A DNA stretch of 64,000 nt from Bacteroidota bacterium (GCA_018266845.1 JAFDZO010000004.1:1-64000), one strand, 5' to 3'; shown: positions 45,259-54,425, numbered from the stretch's first letter. Made by a program: numbers and translations. The notes: generated from the letters alone by a model not told the origin.

Positions 45259-46897
45259 CGGTTCAATTGCAGTCCCTGCAGGCAGGGAAGAAGTAGTTGA
45301 CTTTTACAAGCACGAAAGCAAACACAAAGGAATTATGTCGTGGCTGCTCACAGTTGACCACAAGAGAATCGGCTTGATGTATTTGGTGGTAATGATAGGT
45401 TTTTTCTTGACTGCCATGACATTAGGCTTTTTCATGAGACTTGAAATGCTTACACCCGGGCAGACACTTATGAAGCCCCAGACATATAATACACTCTTTA
45501 CTCTGCACGGAGTAATTATGGTGTTTTTGTTTATTATTCCGGGCGTTCCGGCAGTGTTCGGAAATTTTATAATGCCTATACAAATCGGCGCAAAAGACGT
45601 TATTTTCCCTAGACTGAATTTACTTTCATGGTATCTTTATATCTTCGGAGGTATTCTTGCTCTTATTTCCATTTTTACAGGAGCGGCTGATACGGGCTGG
45701 ACTTTCTACGTTCCTTACAGCATCAGAACTACCACTAATGTTTCGCTTACAGTTTTCGCAGCATTTGTCCTTGGATTCTCTTCTATCTTAACGGGTTTAA
45801 ACTTTGTAACAACAATTCACAGAATGCGCGCTCCGGGCATGACATTCTTTAAGATGCCGTTGTTCGTATGGGGTATTTATGCTACTGCGTGGATTCAGAT
45901 TTTAGCTACTCCGGTTGTCGGTATTACCCTTGTTCTTGTTATACTCGAAAGAACTTTAGGTATTGGTGTCTTTGACCCGGCGTTAGGAGGCGACCCGATT
46001 CTTTACCAGCATTTGTTCTGGATTTATTCGCACCCTGCGGTGTATATCATGATTCTTCCTGCGATGGGTGTCGTTTCTGATATTATTGCAACGTTTTCCA
46101 AAAAGCCGATTTTCGGATATACTCCTATTGCAATGTCTTCCCTTGCAATTGCTCTTGTTGGTTACCTTGTATGGGGACACCACATGTTTACATCAGGGAT
46201 GAGTGATACTTCCAGAGTAATTTTTTCACTCCTGACATTCCTTGTTGCAATACCGACAGGAGTTAAAGTTTTCAACTGGGTTGCATCGTTATACAGAGGT
46301 TCGATAGAAATTACTGCGCCGATGCTTTATACGCTTTGCTTTATTTTTGTTTTCTCAATCGGAGGTTTGACAGGATTAGTGCTCGGAACATTAAACACCG
46401 ATATTCACTTAACGGATACATACTTTGTTGTCGCACACTTCCATTATGTTATGTTCGGAGGTATGGGACTTTTATTTTTTGCGTCGCTTCATTACTGGTT
46501 CCCGAAAATGTTTGGCAGAATGTACAACGAAAAAATTGCGAAGCTCGCATGTATTATTTTTGTAATCGGATTCAACGGCTTATATTTCCCGATGTTTATC
46601 ATGGGTTATCTTGGAATGCCGAGAAGATATTACGATTACCTTCCTGAATTCCAAACTTATCACGTTATTGCTACAGTCAGTTCATGGATTATGATTTCAG
46701 GTATTCTTCTGATGCTTGCAAATCTTTTGAGAGGCTTAAGACATGGTTCTACTGCACCTGAAAATCCTTGGGATGCAACAACTCTTGAGTGGACAGTGCC
46801 TTCACCTCCTCCTATGGAAAATTTTGACGAGATTCCGGTTGTAACAAAAGGACCTTATGACAGGGAAGGATTGAAGGAAGCATCATTAAAGCACTAA
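45251..46897 (+). CDS. ctaD: Cytochrome c oxidase subunit I
   Basis: 548 residues with twelve transmembrane segments. Heme and copper ligands are visible: FTLHGVIMVF, WIYSHPAVYIMILP (the His-Tyr crosslink pair), GHHMFTSG (CuB histidines) and VVAHFHYVMFGG (hemes a and a3). The YSHPAVY motif in place of GHPEVY marks an A2-type oxidase, which uses Tyr-Ser instead of Glu at the end of the D channel. The K-channel lysine is in PTGVKVFNW. It is coupled to sco (8-base overlap) and followed by coxIII. Confidence 0.95.
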   Translation: MANGSIAVPAGREEVVDFYKHESKHKGIMSWLLTVDHKRIGLMYLVVMIGFFLTAMTLGFFMRLEMLTPGQTLMKPQTYNTLFTLHGVIMVFLFIIPGVPAVFGNFIMPIQIGAKDVIFPRLNLLSWYLYIFGGILALISIFTGAADTGWTFYVPYSIRTTTNVSLTVFAAFVLGFSSILTGLNFVTTIHRMRAPGMTFFKMPLFVWGIYATAWIQILATPVVGITLVLVILERTLGIGVFDPALGGDPILYQHLFWIYSHPAVYIMILPAMGVVSDIIATFSKKPIFGYTPIAMSSLAIALVGYLVWGHHMFTSGMSDTSRVIFSLLTFLVAIPTGVKVFNWVASLYRGSIEITAPMLYTLCFIFVFSIGGLTGLVLGTLNTDIHLTDTYFVVAHFHYVMFGGMGLLFFASLHYWFPKMFGRMYNEKIAKLACIIFVIGFNGLYFPMFIMGYLGMPRRYYDYLPEFQTYHVIATVSSWIMISGILLMLANLLRGLRHGSTAPENPWDATTLEWTVPSPPPMENFDEIPVVTKGPYDREGLKEASLKH

Positions 46898-46945
46898 TAG
46901 TTAGTTTTAAAACGAATATTTAAAATTAGAAAATAATAATTTTCA

Positions 46946-47608
46946 ATGTCTCAAAATTCAGATTTAACCCTTCATCAGCAGCATGTTCACGAAGCTCATG
47001 CGCATGTTGGCGAGCATACACACCGAGATGATGTAGGCTCGAAAATGGGTATGTGGCTGTTTTTGTTTACTGAAGTTCTTCTTTTCGGAGGAATGTTTAT
47101 ACTATATGCGTCGTATAGATTTATGTACAGCGATGCTTTTAAAGTAGCGGCTGAGCACCTTGACACATATGTAGGGGCAATTAATACAATTATTCTGCTT
47201 GCCAGCAGCTGCGCAGTTGTGTTGGCAATAGTTTCTCTTCAGAAAAAAAATAAAAGATTGTGTCTCGGTTTTTTATGGTTCACGCTTGCATGCGGCGCTG
47301 CATTTATGGTGAACAAATATTTTGAATGGGGGCATAAAATTGAGATTGGTATATATCCGAAAGGTCCAGCTCTTGCAGAAATGAGCGAAGGCGAAGTGTT
47401 ATTCTTCGGCTTGTATTATGTAATGACCGGTCTTCACGGACTGCATATCATCATAGGTATGATTTTTATAGGCGTGATAATGGCTATGATTCAGAAGAAT
47501 AAAATTACCCATGATAATTTCCAAAAGCTGGAAAACTCAGGGCTTTACTGGCACTTAGTTGACGTAATCTGGATTTTCCTTTTCCCGTTATTCTATTTAA
47601 TTCACTAA
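46946..47608 (+). CDS. Cytochrome c oxidase subunit III
   Basis: 220 residues with five transmembrane segments. Typical subunit III blocks are SKMGMWLFLFTEVLLFGGMF near 32, ALAEMSEGEVLFFGLYYVMTGLHGLHIIIG near 140 and GLYWHLVDVIWIFLFPLFYLI at the C-terminus. His-rich residues at the N-terminus (HQQHVHEAHAH) are unusual but not necessarily functional. It follows coxI by 48 bases. Confidence 0.93.
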   Translation: MSQNSDLTLHQQHVHEAHAHVGEHTHRDDVGSKMGMWLFLFTEVLLFGGMFILYASYRFMYSDAFKVAAEHLDTYVGAINTIILLASSCAVVLAIVSLQKKNKRLCLGFLWFTLACGAAFMVNKYFEWGHKIEIGIYPKGPALAEMSEGEVLFFGLYYVMTGLHGLHIIIGMIFIGVIMAMIQKNKITHDNFQKLENSGLYWHLVDVIWIFLFPLFYLIH

Positions 47609-47637
47609 GAGATAAAAAATAAATTTTAAATTATAAA

Positions 47638-47946
47638 ATGGATTCAGAAAAAGAAAAAGCAATACATGAACACGAGAGCCACTCGCACGAATACGGAGTA
47701 TATATCCTTGTGTTCTTTGGTTTGCTTGCTTTGACTGCAATTACAGTTTCTATTGCGGGATTAAATCTCGGCTCATTGACGTTAACTGTTGCTCTTGTAA
47801 TCGCTACAATAAAAACTTGTCTTGTGGCAAACTACTTTATGCACGTAAAATTCGATTCGCCTATATTTAAAGTTTTTATTGCAGTCTGTATTGTTATTTT
47901 CGCAACAATGATTGGCTTAACATTTTTTGATTTAATTTTCAGATAA
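47638..47946 (+). CDS. Cytochrome c oxidase subunit IV
   Basis: 102 residues, three transmembrane segments, of the prokaryotic COX4 family: EYGVYILVFFGLLALTAITV near 19 and VATIKTCLVANYFMHVKF near 60 match its signature. It is a small accessory subunit of bacterial aa3-type oxidases. It lies between subunit III and subunit II genes, 29 and 8 bases away. Confidence 0.88.
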   Translation: MDSEKEKAIHEHESHSHEYGVYILVFFGLLALTAITVSIAGLNLGSLTLTVALVIATIKTCLVANYFMHVKFDSPIFKVFIAVCIVIFATMIGLTFFDLIFR

Positions 47947-47954
47947 CCAATTTT

Positions 47955-48713
47955 ATGAGACCTAATATAATTTCACAAACCGACGGCACAATGCTCTTTA
48001 TTATTGCTTGTTCAATAATACTGCTTCTGCTTGTTACGGTTGCTATGATTTATTTTTGTATAAAGTACAGCAGGAAAAATCACCCTGTTGCAGAAAATAT
48101 TCACGGCAATACTACGCTCGAAGTAACATGGACAGTGCTTCCTACTATTCTTGTTATGGTGATGTTCTTCTATGGATACATGGGGTTCAAAAATCTCCGT
48201 GATATTCCTGCCGATGCCTATACTGTAAAAGTAACGGGGCAAATGTGGAAATGGACTTTTGAATATCCTGAAACTAAAAAGAAAAGCGATACACTTTACG
48301 TTCCTGTCGGAAAAGACATTAAGATGGAAATACATGCTAATGATGTTAATCACAGCTTTTTTATTCCTGCTCTTAGAGTGAAAGAAGATGCTGTGCCGGG
48401 AAGAACAAACTATCTTTGGTTCAATGCTGAAAAAGAAGGAAGATATGATATTGCCTGCGCAGAATATTGCGGAATGAATCACTCTTATATGTATGCCGTT
48501 CTTATGGTAATCCCACAGCAAAAGTTTGATGATTGGGTGAAAGTAACCCCTGCCGCAGACACGACAAAAAAAGCAACTGACTCATTAAAAACAACCGGTA
48601 AAGATTCGTTAAAAACTTCTGCTCCGGTAGTTGATACCACTAAGAAAGAAGTAAAACAGGTCCCGGATGCTACCAAAAAAGAAGAAACCAAAAAAGATTC
48701 AGTTAAAAAATAA
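47955..48713 (+). CDS. ctaC: Cytochrome c oxidase subunit II
   Basis: 252 residues: two N-terminal membrane helices, then the periplasmic cupredoxin domain with the CuA ligands in VNHSFFIP and CAEYCGMNHSYM near 174 (Cys-x3-Cys-x3-His-x2-Met). No cytochrome c domain is fused. The tail of about 55 residues is Lys/Thr/Asp-rich with imperfect TTKK repeats, low complexity, and probably disordered. Placement after subunits I, III and IV is unusual compared with the classical II-I order. Confidence 0.93.
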   Translation: MRPNIISQTDGTMLFIIACSIILLLLVTVAMIYFCIKYSRKNHPVAENIHGNTTLEVTWTVLPTILVMVMFFYGYMGFKNLRDIPADAYTVKVTGQMWKWTFEYPETKKKSDTLYVPVGKDIKMEIHANDVNHSFFIPALRVKEDAVPGRTNYLWFNAEKEGRYDIACAEYCGMNHSYMYAVLMVIPQQKFDDWVKVTPAADTTKKATDSLKTTGKDSLKTSAPVVDTTKKEVKQVPDATKKEETKKDSVKK

Positions 48714-48796
48714 ATTTTAGAATAATCGAAGCATTAAACGCAAATAAGGAATCGTTAGCGGTAAAAGAAAATCTCGCTTCGTCATCAGCCGTTTCT

Positions 48797-49657
48797 ATGG
48801 TAAAGGTTCTGCTTGATTTATGTAAAGTGAAAATTACCTTGTTCGTTGCAATGACAACAGCGTTGGGATTTATCACAGGCTCTTATATGTTTGGCGCCGG
48901 TATTCTTTTTCCCGTTATCGGTATTTTTCTTTTAGCTTGCGGAGCTTCTGCTTTGAATCAGGTTCAGGAAGCAGATTCCGATATTCTGATGGATAGGACA
49001 AAACACCGCCCTATTCCGGCAGGATTAATTTCCCGCAAAGCAGCGTTTGTTGTTTCACTCGCCATTATAGTTCTGGGCAGTGCAGTAATTCTGCTCGGCT
49101 CTAATATAGAATGTCTTATTATAGGACTCATTACTTTATTCTGGTATAACGGAATTTATACACCGCTAAAAAAAGTTACACCGTTTGCCATTATCCCCGG
49201 CGCGCTTGTAGGAGCATTGCCACCCGTAGCAGGATGGGTTGCCAGCGGCGCTAATATTTTAAGTCCGCAAATCTGGCTTCTGGCATTGTACATGTTTATG
49301 TGGCAGATCCCTCACTTCTGGATTTTAGTGATGATTTATGGCGATGATTACGAAAAAGGTGGATACCCTACATTAAAAAGCAAGTTTTCAGCGGAGCAGT
49401 TGAAAAAAATTACTTTCTTTTGGATTTTACCGACAGTAAGCGTTGCGCTGCTGATTCCGGTTTCAGGGATTTTGAATTTTAATATAACAAGTTTTATAAT
49501 TTTTGCTCTTTCGGTTTGGTTTATTTTTGAGTCATATAAGTTTTTAAAAGCGCCATCTGAAAAGAAAAATTTATTTAATACTTTTGTCAGGATTAATATT
49601 TATACTCTTGTAATTATTACATCTGTTTCAATAGATAAATTAGTAAAAATACTATAA
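48797..49657 (+). CDS. ctaB: Protoheme IX farnesyltransferase (heme O synthase)
   Basis: 286 residues of the UbiA family with about nine membrane segments. The Asp-rich allylic motif is NQVQEADSDILMDRTKHRP near 53, and a second lies near 190 in YGDDYEKGGYPT. It farnesylates heme b to heme O, needed for the oxidase heme a/a3. I use ATG 48797 as start. The frame remains open upstream for about 27 codons without an ATG, GTG or TTG, so a slightly longer protein using a rare start cannot be excluded. Confidence 0.92.
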   Translation: MVKVLLDLCKVKITLFVAMTTALGFITGSYMFGAGILFPVIGIFLLACGASALNQVQEADSDILMDRTKHRPIPAGLISRKAAFVVSLAIIVLGSAVILLGSNIECLIIGLITLFWYNGIYTPLKKVTPFAIIPGALVGALPPVAGWVASGANILSPQIWLLALYMFMWQIPHFWILVMIYGDDYEKGGYPTLKSKFSAEQLKKITFFWILPTVSVALLIPVSGILNFNITSFIIFALSVWFIFESYKFLKAPSEKKNLFNTFVRINIYTLVIITSVSIDKLVKIL

Positions 49658-49681
49658 AAGTTTTTTGAAAGGATTTAATTA

Positions 49682-51040
49682 ATGGATTTTCTAAGCGAAA
49701 TCGTAATACCACCGAATGAAACACATCTGCAGGTCTTAAGGTTTGTTCTGTTTATATCGCTTGCATTGTTTTTCCCTTATATGGGCGCGACAATAGGCGC
49801 AACTATGTTTTCGGTTTATTTTAACCGTAAGGGAAGAAATAGCAGGGGCAGTATCTATTACAGGTTTGCCTGCGATATAATGGATAAGCTGATTTTCAGC
49901 AAAGGAGTGGGCTTAGGGCTTGGAGTAGTGCCTGTTCTCTCTGCTACTTTTGTTTACATGCAGTTTATGTATGAAACAAAATCGGCAGTTGTAGGAATGA
50001 TGATTACCGCATCGTTGTTGTATTATCTCGGTATTACGCTGATTTACAAGTATAAGGCAAATTTTGATATAGAAGAGGTAGTTGATACTCTGAAGGCAGT
50101 AATTAATGAGGATAAAGAGAAGAAGCAAATCCCGGAAGAAATTGAAGAGTATGAAGCCGGATTGAAGGCATCGAAAACAACTTTCGGCGGATGGGGTTTA
50201 GTCTGCCTTATGGTAGCATCATTATTTTTTGTAGGCGGAACCTCGCTAATTACAAATCCGGGTGAATGGGCGCACGCCTCACCGTTAATTTATATGTTTT
50301 CTGTTCCTGTTTTGATAAACTATTGCTTTTTTATCTGCGCCGGGCTTGCATTTACAGGTATTGCAATTTTATTCTATTTCTTCGGATGGAACGGCGGAAT
50401 CAAAAACAGAAGCGATAATTATAAAATTTATGTGAAAAGATTTGCAGGTTCTTTAGCTTTTTACTCAATAATTATTTTACCTGTTTTATTTCTTTCGAGT
50501 TTTCTAACTTATCATTCGCACGCATTTTCCGCTTCGCTGTTTGTAATAGGCGCTCTTGCTCTTATTATAATTCTTTTAACGGCGAACTTCCTATATGCTT
50601 TGATAAGAAACTCTGAAATTAAATACTCGGGAGCTATGTTCTATTTAATGATAGTATCGTTCTCGCTGATTTCATTAAAAGATGTTTCTGCGATAAATGC
50701 AGCCTTAAAAGAGCAGTTTGAAAAAGTTCATTTGCTTGCAGAAGAATATCAGAAAAAGCATAACAAAATTGAAGTAAAAGATACCGGCATCAGCGGGGAA
50801 GATATTTTCAATGCTAAATGTTCAGCGTGCCATAAGTTCGATACGAAGTTAGTAGGTCCTGCTTATAAAGACGTTCTGCCGAAATATAATGACAATGTTA
50901 AAAAATTAGCTGCCTTTGTTTACAATCCTGTAAAGGTTAATCCTGATTTTCCTCCAATGCCGAATCAGGGTTTGAAACCTAAAGAAGCAGAAGCTGTTGC
51001 GCAGTATATTTTAACAAAAGTCAAAGATTACGCAAAATAG
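49682..51040 (+). CDS. Membrane protein with C-terminal cytochrome c domain
   Basis: 452 residues: about nine hydrophobic segments in the first 340 residues, a charged segment, then a class I cytochrome c domain with CSACH near residue 380. The candidate axial Met lies in FPPMPNQGLKP near 424. It is the last gene of the respiratory cluster, 24 bases after ctaB, and has its own terminator. The position and heme suggest an electron carrier or anchor associated with the oxidase or complex III. I know no established name for the membrane part. Confidence 0.8.
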   Translation: MDFLSEIVIPPNETHLQVLRFVLFISLALFFPYMGATIGATMFSVYFNRKGRNSRGSIYYRFACDIMDKLIFSKGVGLGLGVVPVLSATFVYMQFMYETKSAVVGMMITASLLYYLGITLIYKYKANFDIEEVVDTLKAVINEDKEKKQIPEEIEEYEAGLKASKTTFGGWGLVCLMVASLFFVGGTSLITNPGEWAHASPLIYMFSVPVLINYCFFICAGLAFTGIAILFYFFGWNGGIKNRSDNYKIYVKRFAGSLAFYSIIILPVLFLSSFLTYHSHAFSASLFVIGALALIIILLTANFLYALIRNSEIKYSGAMFYLMIVSFSLISLKDVSAINAALKEQFEKVHLLAEEYQKKHNKIEVKDTGISGEDIFNAKCSACHKFDTKLVGPAYKDVLPKYNDNVKKLAAFVYNPVKVNPDFPPMPNQGLKPKEAEAVAQYILTKVKDYAK

Positions 51041-51066
51041 AATTTATTAAATACAGTTTTTCTTTG

Positions 51067-51103
51067 AAACCGTAAAATTTAATAGATTTTACGGTTTTTT
51101 TAT
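51067..51103 (+). terminator. Rho-independent terminator of the respiratory operon
   Basis: The arms AAACCGTAAAAT (51067-51078) and ATTTTACGGTTT (51086-51097) form a 12-bp stem followed by a T run. It ends the long respiratory transcript. Confidence 0.9.
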
Positions 51104-51119
51104 TTAAAACTATTCCAAA

Positions 51120-51965
51120 ATGAACAAAGTGAGCTTAACTCATCCTCAGCTTTATTCTCTTTACTCAAATGGTATGAGAATAGACAGGAAAATAATTGAG
51201 GAAATTCTTGAGCTTCCAAGAGAAACGCTGGTTAACGATTTAGAAGCAATCGTTAAGGCAAGCATAGATAATTATGATTATTACAAGTCGCAGAATCTCT
51301 CATTATCGAAACGCTCGTTTCCCATACATGCGTTTTTTATTTTGTCTGAATTAAAATCAGAGTCAAGCCTATATACTGTTCTTGCATTTCTATCCCAGTC
51401 AAAAGATGCGCTGGAATTCTGGTGCGGCAAATATACAAAGGAGCTTCTATGGGAAGTTGTTTACAATTTAGGCAGCAACTCCCTTGAGTTTCTTAAAAAA
51501 TATATTCTCAACGGAATTAATAATATTGAAACTAACAGGGCAATTTTAAAAGCAGTCTCGCAGATTGCCGTTCACCAGCCTCGCCGGCGTGATGAGGTAA
51601 TAAAGTGGTACAAAGAAATTATTTACTACATAATGCAGGCAAGGTATGATGATTACCATTATCCGTTTGCTTTAACGGGAACTGTAGTTTCGGGTATTCT
51701 TGATTTTAAAGGTGTGGAACTCTTCAACGAGGTAAGAATTTTGTATGATATGAATAAAGTAAATAAGTTAATCTGCGGCGATATGGAAGATTTTACAACG
51801 GAACTGAGAACTGAGCTGCAGAGGGATTTTAAAAGCAGGCTTTACAATATATATGAGCGGTATGAGTTTATCCTCAATGACAGGGAGTATTATTATAAAA
51901 TGGAAGATTTAAAAGAATTGAAGGAAGATTCAAAGAAGAAGACAAACCAACATCAGAAGAATTGA
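51120..51965 (+). CDS. Helical protein, possibly DUF1186-like
   Basis: 281 residues, almost entirely helical. It resembles DUF1186-type or HEAT-like repeats, with repeated bilobed segments such as IHAFFILSELKSESSLYTVLAFL near 72-95 and ETNRAILKAVSQIAVHQP near 138. The C-terminus is basic and low in complexity. No catalytic motif is visible. The stop overlaps the TTG start of the sirtuin gene by 4 bases, so the two are probably coupled. Assignment to DUF1186 is tentative. Confidence 0.5.
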   Translation: MNKVSLTHPQLYSLYSNGMRIDRKIIEEILELPRETLVNDLEAIVKASIDNYDYYKSQNLSLSKRSFPIHAFFILSELKSESSLYTVLAFLSQSKDALEFWCGKYTKELLWEVVYNLGSNSLEFLKKYILNGINNIETNRAILKAVSQIAVHQPRRRDEVIKWYKEIIYYIMQARYDDYHYPFALTGTVVSGILDFKGVELFNEVRILYDMNKVNKLICGDMEDFTTELRTELQRDFKSRLYNIYERYEFILNDREYYYKMEDLKELKEDSKKKTNQHQKN

Positions 51966-52648
51966 AAAAGAAGCTCGTTGTTTTAAGCGGAGCAGGGATT
52001 TCTGCCGAATCAGGGATTTCAACATTCAGAGATTCCGGCGGACTTTGGGAAGGATACGATGTTACCGAAGTTGCCTCACCGCAGGGATGGCGAAACAATA
52101 AAGAGCTTGTACTTGAATTCTATAATCAAAGGCGCAGACAGATTTTAAAAGCAAAACCTAACTCTGCCCACACTGCGCTTGCCTCTCTTGAAAAAGACTA
52201 CGATGTTACAATCATCACTCAAAATATAGACGACCTTCACGAGCGCGGCGGCTCATCTTACGTAATACACCTTCACGGAGAAATAAAAAAATCAAGAAGC
52301 ACTTTTGACAGCAGCCTGATTTATGATATTGAGGGAAGTGAACTTAATCTTGGAGATAAATGTGAAAAAGGCTCTCAGCTAAGACCGCATATCGTTTGGT
52401 TTGGTGAGGCTGTGCCTATGATAGAGACGGCAATCCGATACTGCTTTACCGCTGATATTTTTATTGTAATCGGAACATCAATGGTTGTTTATCCTGCAGC
52501 AAGCTTAATTGAGTTTGTACCGCCGGATTGCGCAAAATATATTATTGACCCTAAGAAACCCGATATTTTTTACCCTCCGCCTAATACAATTTACATTGAG
52601 AAATCAGCAACGGAGGGTATGAAAGAGCTTACGGAAATGCTAAAATAA
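51962..52648 (+). CDS. cobB: Sir2-family NAD-dependent protein deacylase
   Basis: 228 residues starting at TTG (51962), overlapping the upstream stop. The sirtuin NAD site is LSGAGISAESGISTFRDSGG near 8, followed by ITQNIDDLHERGG near 82. The catalytic His lies in VIHLHGE near 100, and RPHIVWFGE near 142 closes the domain. Between HGE and RPH there is only one cysteine, so the usual four-Cys zinc site is absent, as in a Bacteroidota subclade. It probably removes acyl groups from lysines, substrate unknown. Confidence 0.9.
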   Translation: MKKKLVVLSGAGISAESGISTFRDSGGLWEGYDVTEVASPQGWRNNKELVLEFYNQRRRQILKAKPNSAHTALASLEKDYDVTIITQNIDDLHERGGSSYVIHLHGEIKKSRSTFDSSLIYDIEGSELNLGDKCEKGSQLRPHIVWFGEAVPMIETAIRYCFTADIFIVIGTSMVVYPAASLIEFVPPDCAKYIIDPKKPDIFYPPPNTIYIEKSATEGMKELTEMLK

Positions 52649-52681
52649 AAAAACCTCTTCCGCATTTGCAGAAAGAGGTTT
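52649..52681 (-). terminator. Rho-independent terminator
   Basis: AAACCTCTT (52651-52659) and AAGAGGTTT (52673-52681) form a stem whose T run lies on the minus strand. It therefore ends the sigma-factor operon rather than the sirtuin transcript. Confidence 0.8.
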
Positions 52682-52704
52682 GGGAGATAAATATTTTGCT
52701 GAAG

Positions 52705-53688
52705 TTACTTGCCGAGTTTTAGCTCAATTTTTCTATCTTTCTTCATGTTTTTATCATCCTGTTTGTTTTCAAATTTTACCTGAACTTTACCATCTGCGCT
52801 TCTTTCAATTTTCAAATCTTCAGGTTTTACATCAACTCCGTTTTTCTTTAAATCTTCAATTATAGTTTTTCTTATTTCGTCATCTGACTTTCCATCCAGA
52901 TTTAAAGTTCCGTCTGATTTATTTTGAGTTTTCAGGAACTGCTGATTGTTGCCGTCAGTTACATTCATTTCAAAATCTCTATTGTGGTTTCCATTCTTGT
53001 CTTTTAGCCCGCTTTCCACCGGCTCCATCTTGAGCAGACGGTTGCCGTTTTCGTCTCTCTGAAAATCTATTTTAATATCGGTAACTCCGGCTTCCTTTAG
53101 CTGGCGTTGTAATTCCTCTTTTACCTGCGCATCACTTTTATTAGTTGCATCAATATCAACTCTAAAAAATGAATGTAATGCTGCCGCATAAAGAGGCACT
53201 TTTGTTGTCTGGTTTAGAGGGAATATCTGAACTGAGTTTATGCCGGCAATATCTTTTAATCCGTTCATATATCCGTCAGCTTCATCTTTTGATTTTGAAT
53301 CAAGGACGAGACTATAATTTAAAAAATCTCTTCCATCTTCATTTGTTTCTTTTATGGAAAGTTTTGATTTGTCAATCCATGAAAGTGAATTAATTTTTTC
53401 AACTGCTTCTGTGCTTGATTTTGAAACCTTCCATGATAGAGCATGTCCTATGGTTTCGTTTTGTGTTACAGGCATATTGCAGGCTGCAAATACGACTGCA
53501 AGTAAGATAAATGAGTATGCAAGCTTAAATTTATTAAAAGCAAAAAAGTTTTTCATTCTCTGAATTTTGTTTGAGTTGTAAGATGAATTTTCAGAATTCA
53601 GATTATTTACCCATTGCTCAACTTGCGGAAAAGTTTTGCTGTAGTCTTCGGCTTTTAATTCCTTCCAGTATTTTTCGCAGCTATTCAT
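52705..53688 (-). CDS. Membrane protein downstream of sigma factor, likely anti-sigma-related
   Basis: About 327 residues from ATG 53688, whose start overlaps the sigma-factor stop by 8 bases; a longer ATG start at 53721 is possible. An N-terminal cytoplasmic segment of about 55 residues begins MNSCEKYWKELKAEDYSKTF. It is followed by one transmembrane helix ending in a lipobox-like VVFAACN and a long extracytoplasmic part. That part has two related segments, SDAQVKEELQRQLKEAGVTD near 180 and SDDEIRKTIIEDLKKNGVD near 266. Layout and position suggest an anti-sigma factor or sensor. No known anti-sigma domain is evident. Confidence 0.6.
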   Translation of the reverse strand: MNSCEKYWKELKAEDYSKTFPQVEQWVNNLNSENSSYNSNKIQRMKNFFAFNKFKLAYSFILLAVVFAACNMPVTQNETIGHALSWKVSKSSTEAVEKINSLSWIDKSKLSIKETNEDGRDFLNYSLVLDSKSKDEADGYMNGLKDIAGINSVQIFPLNQTTKVPLYAAALHSFFRVDIDATNKSDAQVKEELQRQLKEAGVTDIKIDFQRDENGNRLLKMEPVESGLKDKNGNHNRDFEMNVTDGNNQQFLKTQNKSDGTLNLDGKSDDEIRKTIIEDLKKNGVDVKPEDLKIERSADGKVQVKFENKQDDKNMKKDRKIELKLGK

Positions 53689-54289
53689 GTTTGAATTCTG
53701 AGATAAGTTTGAGAGTTTCATTTTCTAAATCTCCTAAATTTTTCGGATTTATTTTTTTGAAACGAATTTCCTGAGACAATTCAATCTCCGTTATTCGCTC
53801 CCTCAATTTTGACCGCGCGCGGCTTAACCTTGACTTTACTGCCGAAAGACTTTTTTCGTTCTGAATTTTTCTGATTTCTTCAATAGAAAATTCAGCCAGC
53901 TCGAAAAGCAAAATGCAAATGCGTTCTTTGCTGCTTAGCTCTGATAATGCTTTGTAGAGTGCAGCGTTTCTTTCAGTTTGTTCAATCTGCTCATATATCT
54001 CCGGCATTTTGGAATGCTTAACATTTTCATCCATCGGAAGAAATTTCCTCCAGAATGCCCTTCTTGTTTGATTGATAAACTCGTTAGTAATTATTTTAAA
54101 GAACCAGCTTTTGAATTTTTCTTTCTCATTCAGCTTAGGAAAATTTTCTAATCCCTTTAGAACTGACTGTTGAAATAAATCTTCCGCATCGTCTATAGAG
54201 ACGCGAAAAGTCAAAGCCCTGCAATATTTTACTGCATCATTATAATGAGGGCGCAGGTGCTCAAGAAAAATATCTGTATCGCGATACAT
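53681..54289 (-). CDS. ECF-type RNA polymerase sigma factor
   Basis: 202 residues with region 2 (AEDLFQQSVLKGLENFPKL, then FKSWFFKIITNEFINQTRR near 62-80) and region 4 (LSSKERICILLFELAEFSIEEIRKI near 120, then SAVKSRLSRARSKLRE near 150). The protein lacks region 1 and 3, as ECF sigma factors do. It overlaps the downstream membrane protein by 8 bases, which is how sigma/anti-sigma pairs are often arranged. Targets cannot be read here. Confidence 0.9.
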   Translation of the reverse strand: MYRDTDIFLEHLRPHYNDAVKYCRALTFRVSIDDAEDLFQQSVLKGLENFPKLNEKEKFKSWFFKIITNEFINQTRRAFWRKFLPMDENVKHSKMPEIYEQIEQTERNAALYKALSELSSKERICILLFELAEFSIEEIRKIQNEKSLSAVKSRLSRARSKLRERITEIELSQEIRFKKINPKNLGDLENETLKLISEFKHE

Positions 54290-54369
54290 TTATTACAATC
54301 AGGAATTAAAATATTTTAATACTTATTAGACGAAAGAAATTGGAAAAAGTCGCAAATTTCAGAAATAAA

Positions 54370-54400
54370 AAAACCTGCCCGAAAAAATCGGGCAGGTTTT
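54370..54400 (-). terminator. Rho-independent terminator
   Basis: The arms AAAACCTGCCCGA (54370-54382) and TCGGGCAGGTTTT (54388-54400) form a 13-bp stem followed by T on the minus strand. It ends the lipoprotein transcript at 54426, and the stem is symmetrical enough to act in both directions. Confidence 0.85.
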
Positions 54401-54425
54401 CGTTACAATTTTTTATAAAATAAGA

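Noticed and set aside
48714-48796. Longer ctaB starting upstream of 48797
   Set aside because: The frame is open for about 27 codons but has no ATG, GTG or TTG, so the longer form is not supported.
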